Shown in pieces: positions 44,019 to 49,434 of a DNA stretch of 49,434 nucleotides. Source of the DNA: a bacterium (GTDB lineage: Bacteria > UBP18 > UBA7526); assembly GCA_030615855.1 (NCBI GenBank), contig JAUWYL010000001.1, positions 203,008-252,441 on the forward strand, given 5' to 3'. Every line of letters starts with the position of its first letter. Positions within the stretch are counted from its first letter, which is position 1. A model generated the notes under the pieces. That model did no database searches. It worked only from the letters and a program-made list of their open reading frames with translations, and was not told the origin of the DNA. Both the position numbers and the translations under genes were made by a program.

Positions 44019-44223
44019 GAAAAAGACATTTGCTCAACTGGTGAATGAGTTAACAAAGGTAAATATTGCATTATGGCATGAGGAAGATAAGGCGAGAAGT
44101 GAAGATGATAAAGTTGTGGCTCAGGCGAAGAGAGAAATTGATAGATTGAATCAGAGAAGGAACGATCTCATTGAGGCTATTGATGAATATGCTATTACCT
44201 TGAGCAAGGGGAGAAATAAATAA
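44017..44223 (+). CDS. small DUF4254-like protein, copy 1
   Basis: A 68-aa helical protein: [24 protein letters not shown] then [19 protein letters not shown]. This L...N..LWH.ED plus [12 protein letters not shown] pattern is that of DUF4254 proteins, which usually are larger and sit beside GT9 heptosyltransferases in LPS loci. No function is known for the family. AAGGAGG is nine bases before the ATG. It overlaps the next gene by one base (TAATG). No signal or membrane segment is seen. Confidence 0.75.
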   Translation: MKKTFAQLVNELTKVNIALWHEEDKARSEDDKVVAQAKREIDRLNQRRNDLIEAIDEYAITLSKGRNK

Positions 44224-44486
44224 TGGCGGAGACTATTGGGAGTTTAGTGGATAAAATAAGCATCTTTGAACAGAAGTGCTTCCATATGAAGGAAGAGACA
44301 AAGAGAAAGGATGTTTCTAAAAAGCATGTCGGAGAATGTAAAAAGAAACTTTTGATATTAAAGAGGCAGCGCAACGACTTAGTAGAAGAACTTGATGAAC
44401 TATTCATGGATATTCTATCTGGAAAGAAAAAGCTAAAGGTCTATAAGCAATTCAAGATGTATAATCTACCAGAGTATATAAAATAA
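44223..44486 (+). CDS. small DUF4254-like protein, copy 2
   Basis: An 87-aa helical protein: ETIGSLVDKISIFEQKCFHM, KKLLILKRQRNDLVEELDEL and a C-terminal SGKKKLKVYKQFKMYN. It shares the scheme of the preceding gene (ET/AQ-LVDK-hinge-WH/FH, L..QRNDLVEELDE), so the two are probably paralogues of one DUF4254-like motif. The basic C-terminus KKLKVYKQFKMYN is extra. AAGGGGAG lies upstream. Both small genes lie between gmhB and the WaaC-like GT9, which suggests a part in heptose transfer; this is inference. Confidence 0.72.
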   Translation: MAETIGSLVDKISIFEQKCFHMKEETKRKDVSKKHVGECKKKLLILKRQRNDLVEELDELFMDILSGKKKLKVYKQFKMYNLPEYIK

Positions 44487-44699
44487 AGAAGTTTACAGTA
44501 ACCAGTTTACAGTTTACAGCAAAAAAGTAAAAGAGCATCAGATAATCAGATTATCAGATGGAAAAGGTCAGTTATCAGAAGGTCAGATTGAAAACATTGA
44601 ATCTGGTATTCTGAATTCTCATTCTGAGATTCTGATGTTCTGATATACTGATATTCTATGGTTTTGCTGGTTACTGTTCGCTGGTTACTGGTTACTAAG
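44487..44699 (+). repeat. long palindromic repeat, inverted copy of 18832-19016
   Basis: The left part (GTTTACAGTAACCAGTTTACAG, ATCAGATAATCAGATTATCAG, GGTCAGTTATCAG) and right part (CTGATGTTCTGATATACTGA, GGTTACTGTTCGCTGGTTACTGG) are complementary to each other and together match the reverse complement of 18832-19016, with 29 identical bases at 44629-44657. Outer parts also match 15801-15890 and 16083-16170. No gene is present. Confidence 0.8.
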
Positions 44700-44707
44700 G
44701 TCAGATT

Positions 44708-45712
44708 ATGGATTTCAAACGAATTCTAATTGTTAAGCTCAGCTCCATTGGGGATGTGGTTCATACCCTACCAGTTTTAAGTGCCTTAAAAAAGAAGTAT
44801 CCTAAAAGATACATCGCCTGGGTAGTGAAGAAGAAGGCAAAAGATATTCTCTTGGATCATCCCCATCTAAATGAGGTTATTCTCTATGAAGGAATATGGA
44901 AGACGACGAGGAAGCTTCGCTCTTTAAAATTTGATCTGGCCATTGATCTCCAAGGTCTCTTTAGAAGCGGCCTTCTAATTTTATTAAGTGGTGCTGGGGT
45001 GAGGCTCGGCTTCAGCAGGGCGAATAGTCGGGAACTGAGTCATCTATTCCTCAACCAGAGAGTTACTCCAAGAGAAGAGGATAGACACGTCATCGATAAG
45101 AACTTGAGTCTCCTTCGCCCTCTGGGGATAGAGGTCAGGGAGAAAGAGTTTATCATTCCTGTATCCAATGAAAACAGAGAGTACATTGCTCATTTCTTGA
45201 AAGAAAAGGGAGTTGCCTCAAATGATCTTTTAATCGCCCTCAATCCCGGAGCCAGCTGGCAATCAAAGCTCTGGCCAGCAGAGAGATGGGCGGAATTAGC
45301 GGATCGACTGATAGAGAAGTTGAAAGCCAAAATAGTTTTTCTCTGGGGTCCAGGGGAGAAAAATTTTATCAATAGAATAGTAAAGATGACAGAGAATAAA
45401 CCTATCATTTCTTGCAAGACGAATCTGAAGGAACTTGCTTGTCTTATCTCTAAATGTAGGTTATTCGTTGGGGGAGAGACAGGGCCTCTTCACATCGCCT
45501 GCGCCCTAAATATTCCCAGCGTGGCTCTCATCGGGCCAACAAATTCTGTGAGGAATGGACCCTATGAAGAAGGGCATATCGTCATTGAGAAAGATCTTCC
45601 CTGCCGGGGATGCTGGAGACATGAATGTAAGAGGCTTGATTGTATGAAGTTAATAACTGTGGATGAGGTTTTTTCTGCGGTTGAAAGGCAGCTACAGGGA
45701 AAGAAGGTATGA
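44708..45712 (+). CDS. GT9 lipopolysaccharide heptosyltransferase (WaaC-like)
   Basis: Adds heptose from ADP-heptose to the LPS inner core at the cytoplasmic face. The 334-aa protein opens ILIVKLSSIGDVVHTLPVLS, with DLAIDLQGLFRSG, NPGASWQSKLWPAERWAELA and FVGGETGPLHIACALNIPSVALIGPT, all matching WaaC/heptosyltransferase I. A C-terminal Cys group (CRGCWRHECKRLDC) is present. The spacing to the DUF3108 gene is an ATGA overlap. Which heptosyl position it fills cannot be told. Confidence 0.9.
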   Translation: MDFKRILIVKLSSIGDVVHTLPVLSALKKKYPKRYIAWVVKKKAKDILLDHPHLNEVILYEGIWKTTRKLRSLKFDLAIDLQGLFRSGLLILLSGAGVRLGFSRANSRELSHLFLNQRVTPREEDRHVIDKNLSLLRPLGIEVREKEFIIPVSNENREYIAHFLKEKGVASNDLLIALNPGASWQSKLWPAERWAELADRLIEKLKAKIVFLWGPGEKNFINRIVKMTENKPIISCKTNLKELACLISKCRLFVGGETGPLHIACALNIPSVALIGPTNSVRNGPYEEGHIVIEKDLPCRGCWRHECKRLDCMKLITVDEVFSAVERQLQGKKV

Positions 45713-46461
45713 TCAAAAGAATATTGGCCATCGCTATTCTGTTACTTATCTTTTCTCTGGGCCAGCCATTAAATCTTTCCTCAGAATTCGTCAAATCAAA
45801 TCCTCCCTTTGGGGTGGGGGAAAGGATGGTCTTTGCCATAAAGGCCTTCGGCATTACTGCTGGCCATGCTACTTTAGAGATAAAGGAGATTCTAAATCTT
45901 GATGGTCATGAGGTATATCACATAGTGGTCACCGCTCAGACCACCCCCTTCTTCAGCCTCTTCTATAGAATAAACGATAGGCTGGAGACCTATCTGGATA
46001 CCAAGGAGTTCTATCCTCACCGGTATGAAGCCCATCTTGAGGAAGGGAAGTATAGGAAGGATGAGGTTATTATCTATGATCAAGAGAGGCACATTGCCTA
46101 TCGCAAAGGGAAAGAGATAAAGATACCTCCCAGGGTTCAGGACTCGGTATCAGTCTACTATTACCTGCGCACCCTGAACCTTAAGACTGGTGATGTGATC
46201 AGAGTTCCCATAAACTGTGGGAGGCATAACTATCTCCTCACTTTCAAGGTTAAGGGAGAGGAGAGCATCCATACTAAAGATGGTCATCATCAGGCCTTCA
46301 TCCTCGTTCCCCAGAGCCTGACGCTTGAGGGCGAGGTGAAGAGGAAGGGCCAGGCTACTGCCTGGCTCTCTATGACAGAGAAGGCCCTTCTCTTAGCCAA
46401 GGTCTCCCGGGCTGGGATCTTTTCTGCCCAAGCAGTATTGATTGATTGGAAAAAATTCTAA
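45709..46461 (+). CDS. exported DUF3108 protein
   Basis: A 250-aa protein with an N-terminal signal sequence (KRILAIAILLLIFSLG) followed by a beta-rich DUF3108 domain: PFGVGERMVFAIKAFGITAGHATLEI, INDRLETYLDTKEFYPHRYE, and TLEGEVKRKGQATAWLSM. The family is periplasmic or outer-membrane associated, with no known activity. It overlaps the heptosyltransferase by ATGA, suggesting a link with LPS or outer-membrane assembly. The promoter for gmhA overlaps its last codons. Confidence 0.85.
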   Translation: MIKRILAIAILLLIFSLGQPLNLSSEFVKSNPPFGVGERMVFAIKAFGITAGHATLEIKEILNLDGHEVYHIVVTAQTTPFFSLFYRINDRLETYLDTKEFYPHRYEAHLEEGKYRKDEVIIYDQERHIAYRKGKEIKIPPRVQDSVSVYYYLRTLNLKTGDVIRVPINCGRHNYLLTFKVKGEESIHTKDGHHQAFILVPQSLTLEGEVKRKGQATAWLSMTEKALLLAKVSRAGIFSAQAVLIDWKKF

Positions 46462-46475
46462 AAGTGTGATATACT
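46446..46475 (+). promoter_or_regulatory. extended -10 promoter before gmhA
   Basis: TTGGAA (46446-46451), an 18-bp spacer, and TATACT (46470-46475) preceded by TGA (46467-46469), an extended -10. The predicted start is near 46482. Like the rpsO promoter it overlaps the end of the preceding gene. Confidence 0.55.
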
Positions 46476-46480
46476 CTCTT

Positions 46481-46513
46481 ACAGTGAACAGTGATCGGTG
46501 AACAGTGAACGGT
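46481..46513 (+). repeat. GTGAAC/GTGATC-type tandem repeat
   Basis: CAGTGAACAGTGATCGGTGAACAGTGAACGG-type units, matching 6172-6202 and the 34465 array in word content. It lies in the 5' leader of gmhA. Confidence 0.6.
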
Positions 46514-46588
46514 TTATCTGTGGTCATCAGCGTTTCCTAAGCCCACGCAGTGAGCAATACAAAGAAATCCGCGTCTAAGGAGAGGGAA

Positions 46589-47158
46589 GTGAAAGATATA
46601 GTGATAAGAGAATTGGAGGAGAGTGCCAGAATAAAGAGATTAGTTGCTAAAGAACTGGCAGAAAGAATAGCAGAGGCCAGCCAGTGGGTGATGGAGACCT
46701 TCAGATCTGGAGGAAAAGTTCTCCTCTTTGGCAACGGAGGCTCTGCTGCAGATGCCCAGCATATTGCCACAGAACTCGTCTGTAGATTTAAGAAAGAAAG
46801 AAAAGCTCTTCCTGCTTTAGCTCTCTCTACCAACTCATCCTTAGTAACCGCCCAAGCGAATGATAAGGGCTTTGAGACTATCTTTTCTCGGCAGATTGAG
46901 ACTTGGGCCAAGAAGGGAGACGTCGCCATCGCCATTTCAACCAGTGGGAATTCACCCAATATTCTGGAGGGGGTGAAGAAGGCAAAAGAACTTGGGATGA
47001 GAACCATTGGCTTTATAGGAAAGAGGGGAGGGAAATTAAAGGACTTAGTGGATCTTCCCTTGGTTGTCCCCTCAGACGATGTTCCTCGGATTCAGGAAGT
47101 ACATATTACCATAGGCCATATCATCTGCCATTTGGCGGAAAAGGGGCTATTTAAATGA
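46589..47158 (+). CDS. gmhA: phosphoheptose isomerase
   Basis: Converts sedoheptulose 7-phosphate to D-glycero-D-manno-heptose 7-phosphate, the first step to ADP-heptose. A SIS domain with LLFGNGGSAADAQHIATELV, ALALSTNSS and AIAISTSGNSPNILEG, then EVHITIGHIICHLAE with the catalytic residues near the end. I chose GTG 46589 (AAGGAG six bases upstream, 189 aa); the frame is open back to a GTG at 46550 without a ribosome binding site. It overlaps hldA by ATGA. Confidence 0.94.
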   Translation: MKDIVIRELEESARIKRLVAKELAERIAEASQWVMETFRSGGKVLLFGNGGSAADAQHIATELVCRFKKERKALPALALSTNSSLVTAQANDKGFETIFSRQIETWAKKGDVAIAISTSGNSPNILEGVKKAKELGMRTIGFIGKRGGKLKDLVDLPLVVPSDDVPRIQEVHITIGHIICHLAEKGLFK

Positions 47159-48132
47159 AGGAGAGACTCGTTGAAATAGTAAATAGATTTAACAAAGCAA
47201 AAGTGCTTGTTATCGGAGATGTCATGATGGATGAGTATATCTATGGAGACGTCTCCCGCATCTCTCCTGAGGCTCCGGTACCAGTGGTCAAGGTTATGAA
47301 AGAAACCTTCATCCCCGGAGGAGCAGCAAATGTGGTGAGGAATATAAATTCCTTAGGAGGGAAGGTCTACCTGGTAGGAACTATAGGAAATGATCCCTTG
47401 GGAAAGAGACTGAAGAAGACCTTGACTAAGACCGGGGCAAGCACTCAAGGACTGATCATCGATAGGTCGCGCCCCACTACCCAGAAGACAAGGATCATCG
47501 CCCATAGCCAGCAGGTGGTGCGTATCGATAAAGAGAGGACAGAATCCGTTGCTTCTCAGGTAAGAAAAAAACTCATAAGTGCCCTTGAGAGATTCATCAA
47601 TCGGGCGGACATCGTTATCGTGTCTGACTATGGTAAGGGAATAATTACTTCTTCGACCCTTAAGGGAATCTTCTCTCTGGCAAGTAAGCATAAAAAGAGG
47701 GTGGTCATCGATCCCAAAGTGGGTCACTTCAAGAACTATCGGGGAGCTACCATCCTTACCCCCAACAAGAATGAGGCACGTGTCGCCTTGGGAGGGGTTC
47801 TGACCGCTAAGGAGAGTATTCATTCTATAGGCAAGAGGCTTTTGGAAGGATTGAATCTTAAGGCCCTGCTCATCACTAAAGGAGCAGAAGGGATGTCTCT
47901 CTTCCAAAAAGATGAAAAAGTTATCGATATCCCTACTGTTGCTCAAGAGATATATGATGTTACTGGAGCTGGGGATACAGTGGCTGCTGTCCTCGCTTTA
48001 GGCCTTGCCGTGGGGGCAGATTTTCTATCCAGTGCCCGGATTGCCAACTTTGCTGCGGGAATAGTGGTAAGAGAGATAGGGGCAGCCACAGCTACTAAGA
48101 AAGAGCTTTTAAAAAGAATAAGAAGCGGATGA
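47155..48132 (+). CDS. hldA: D-glycero-beta-D-manno-heptose-7-phosphate kinase
   Basis: PfkB/ribokinase-family kinase giving heptose 1,7-bisphosphate. VLVIGDVMMDEYIYGDVSRISPEAP at the start is the RfaE domain I hallmark; PGGAANVVRNINSLGG and, near the end, DVTGAGDTVAAVLALG with the catalytic aspartate. At 325 aa it is a stand-alone kinase: the adenylyltransferase half is the next gene, not fused as in E. coli HldE. Overlaps on both sides (ATGA) show tight coupling with gmhA and hldC. Confidence 0.94.
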   Translation: MKERLVEIVNRFNKAKVLVIGDVMMDEYIYGDVSRISPEAPVPVVKVMKETFIPGGAANVVRNINSLGGKVYLVGTIGNDPLGKRLKKTLTKTGASTQGLIIDRSRPTTQKTRIIAHSQQVVRIDKERTESVASQVRKKLISALERFINRADIVIVSDYGKGIITSSTLKGIFSLASKHKKRVVIDPKVGHFKNYRGATILTPNKNEARVALGGVLTAKESIHSIGKRLLEGLNLKALLITKGAEGMSLFQKDEKVIDIPTVAQEIYDVTGAGDTVAAVLALGLAVGADFLSSARIANFAAGIVVREIGAATATKKELLKRIRSG

Positions 48133-48602
48133 GCAAGCTAAAGACATTAGATGAATTAATAAAAATAGTTGAGGGGCTGAAGAAAGAGGGCAAAAAGATC
48201 GTCTTCACCAACGGCTGCTTCGATCTCTTACACCTTGGCCACATAAGATATCTAAAAGAGGCGAAGAAGCTGGGCGACATCTTGATCATTGGTCTGAATA
48301 GCGATACATCGGTGAGATCCTTAAAAGGTCCTAATCGCCCTTTGGTTAAAGAGGAGGATAGGGCAGAGATTTTAAGCGCTTTAGAAGCCGTAGATTACAT
48401 TGTAATCTTTAACGAACTGACTCCCAAGAATTTAATTGACAAAATCATTCCCAATGTCTTGGCTAAGGGTGGGGACTGGAGAGAAGAAGAGGTAGTGGGA
48501 AGGGATACGGTAGAAGCCCATGGGGGAAAAGTAATTATCATCCCGGAGGTCAAGGGCTATTCAACGAGCGCCCTCATCAATAAAATAAGATTCCAGGGAT
48601 GA
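48129..48602 (+). CDS. hldC: heptose 1-phosphate adenylyltransferase
   Basis: Cytidylyltransferase-like enzyme making ADP-D-glycero-beta-D-manno-heptose (RfaE domain II). FTNGCFDLLHLGHIRYL has the HxGH nucleotide site; GLNSDTSVRSLKGPNRP and the PNVLAKGGDWREEEVVG segment are diagnostic. It is 157 aa, a stand-alone enzyme. It overlaps hldA by ATGA. The final epimerase HldD is not seen in the window. Confidence 0.94.
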   Translation: MSKLKTLDELIKIVEGLKKEGKKIVFTNGCFDLLHLGHIRYLKEAKKLGDILIIGLNSDTSVRSLKGPNRPLVKEEDRAEILSALEAVDYIVIFNELTPKNLIDKIIPNVLAKGGDWREEEVVGRDTVEAHGGKVIIIPEVKGYSTSALINKIRFQG

Positions 48603-48616
48603 GCAGGAAGAATAAC

Positions 48617-48690
48617 GGTTACTACGTCCCGATATATCGGGACTGTTACTATCGGTTACTACATCCGCCTAAAGTCGGATTGTTACTATC
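48617..48690 (+). repeat. two 37-bp tandem units with covarying stems before kdsB
   Basis: Unit 1 is 48617-48653, unit 2 is 48654-48690; both have GGTTACTAC at the left and TGTTACTATC at the right. The 18-bp centres are GTCCCGATATATCGGGAC (a perfect palindrome) and ATCCGCCTAAAGTCGGAT. At three paired positions both bases changed in a compensated way. Confidence 0.8.
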
Positions 48691-48705
48691 AGTTGCTTTT
48701 GTAAC

Positions 48706-48775
48706 CATTAGTAACCGTTAGTAACCCCTGCCTGCTGAAGCCTTGGCGTAGGCAGGCTTTAGTAACTGTTAGTAA
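48706..48775 (+). repeat. GTTAGTAAC repeats with inserted GC-rich hairpin
   Basis: GTAACCATTAGTAACCGTTAGTAAC on the left and TTTAGTAACTGTTAGTAAC on the right flank a hairpin pairing CCTGCCT (48727-48733) with AGGCAGG (48750-48756). No T-run follows; it lies about 30 bases before the kdsB ribosome binding site. Confidence 0.65.
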
Positions 48776-48799
48776 CTATCTTTTTAGAAGGAGAAATTT

Positions 48800-49434
48800 T
48801 TGAGAGTAATTGGTGTCATTCCCGCAAGGTATGGCTCAACGAGATTTCCTGGGAAGCCCTTAGCAGATATCTTAGGAAAGCCCATGATCCAGCATGTCTG
48901 GGAGAGGGCATCTCAGGCAAAGACTTTAGGAAAGGTGATTATTGCTACAGATGACGAACGTATCCTGAAAAAAGCAAAAGGGTTCGGGGCAGAAGCAGTC
49001 TTGACTTCTCCTTCCTTGTCTTCTGGAACAGAGAGGGTGGCAGAGGTGGCAAAAGGTTTAGATGTTGAGATTGTGGCTAATATCCAGGGAGATGAGCCAT
49101 TACTCAAGGCAGGAGCCATTGACGAAACCGTCAAGTCCCTAATCGACAATCCCGAAATTCCTATAGCCACCTTAGCCTATAAAACGACTAAGAAGGAGGA
49201 GATAGAAGACCCCAATGTGGTTAAGGTAGTCTTCGATAAGGATAATTTCGCCCTCTATTTCTCGCGCTCCTTGATCCCTTATTCAAAAGGATGCTTCTTA
49301 CCGTTTTACAAACACATTGGTCTCTACATCTATAGAAAAGAGTTTCTAGCGAAACTCGTTCAATTAGAGCCAAGTCCTTTAGAAAAAATAGAGGGCCTGG
49401 AACAGTTGCGCGTTCTGGAGAGTGGATATAGAAT
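48800..49434 (+). CDS. kdsB: CMP-Kdo synthetase, 3' end outside the window
   Basis: Activates Kdo as CMP-Kdo for lipid A glycosylation. The frame from TTG 48800 reads LRVIGVIPARYGSTRFPGKP, the KdsB nucleotide-binding opening, then WERASQAKTLGKVIIATDD, SGTERVAEVAKGLD and ANIQGDEPLL, HIGLYIYRKEFL. About 211 codons are present and no stop is reached, so roughly 35-40 residues are missing. The TTG start is well supported: AAGGAG at 48788-48793, six bases upstream, and no ATG fits. Its presence supports a Kdo-lipid A outer membrane. Confidence 0.93.
   Translation, partial: MRVIGVIPARYGSTRFPGKPLADILGKPMIQHVWERASQAKTLGKVIIATDDERILKKAKGFGAEAVLTSPSLSSGTERVAEVAKGLDVEIVANIQGDEPLLKAGAIDETVKSLIDNPEIPIATLAYKTTKKEEIEDPNVVKVVFDKDNFALYFSRSLIPYSKGCFLPFYKHIGLYIYRKEFLAKLVQLEPSPLEKIEGLEQLRVLESGYR

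Noticed and set aside
45663-45902. 79-codon frame overlapping the GT9/DUF3108 junction
   Set aside because: Out-of-frame shadow of two confident genes.
47353-47946. 197-codon minus-strand frame inside hldA
   Set aside because: Fully antisense to a confident kinase gene and without a ribosome binding site or family features.

Overview
The window reads as a chromosome segment of an uncultivated Gram-negative bacterium: roughly 40-45 % GC by eye, tightly packed genes almost all on the + strand, a complete translation/RNA operon, and a lipopolysaccharide-type heptose/Kdo pathway. The style (glycosyltransferase islands, a heptosyltransferase with a Cys-rich N-terminus, small DUF4254-like proteins, gaps filled with palindromic repeats) resembles Omnitrophota-like candidate phyla. 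That placement is an impression and cannot be proven from this window. No tRNA, rRNA, CRISPR array, phage or transposase gene was seen.

Region 1 (1-12400) is information processing: proS, then rimP-nusA-infB-DUF503-rbfA-nrnA-truB-ribF-rpsO-pnp. The genes are close or overlapping, with good promoters before rimP and before rpsO. Region 2 (12562-23805) is envelope and cell-cycle housekeeping: uppP, a DUF2007 protein, ftsK, rodZ, a membrane protein, pgsA, pgpA, cinA, thpR, a CsgG-like/TPR protein and recA. Region 3 (24024-43297) is a surface-polysaccharide island. It holds a nucleotide-sugar epimerase, a PLP sugar aminotransferase, many GT4, GT2, GT9, GT39-like and CgeB-like glycosyltransferases, two methyltransferases and a polysaccharide deacetylase. 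A pair of GT4 genes is duplicated in order. Region 4 (43285-49434) is ADP-heptose/Kdo metabolism: gmhB, two small DUF4254-like proteins, a WaaC-like heptosyltransferase, a DUF3108 protein, gmhA, separate kinase (hldA) and adenylyltransferase (hldC) genes, and a kdsB that runs off the end. The final heptose epimerase (hldD) is not in the window.

The most unusual signal is non-coding. Nearly every gap above about 90 bp carries structured repeats from several families: a 138-bp multi-hairpin element before rimP and truB; tandem hairpin units in the rpsO leader and before kdsB whose flanks are conserved while the stems change in a base-pair-preserving way; a CCCGTTAGA/TCTAACGGG palindrome that abuts start codons twice and sits inside the deacetylase coding sequence once; long nested palindromes between genes; and 14-bp tandem repeats that supply a stop codon. 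These look like a co-existing set of mobile or fold-back-generated palindromes, some of which may have been taken up as 5'-UTR control elements.
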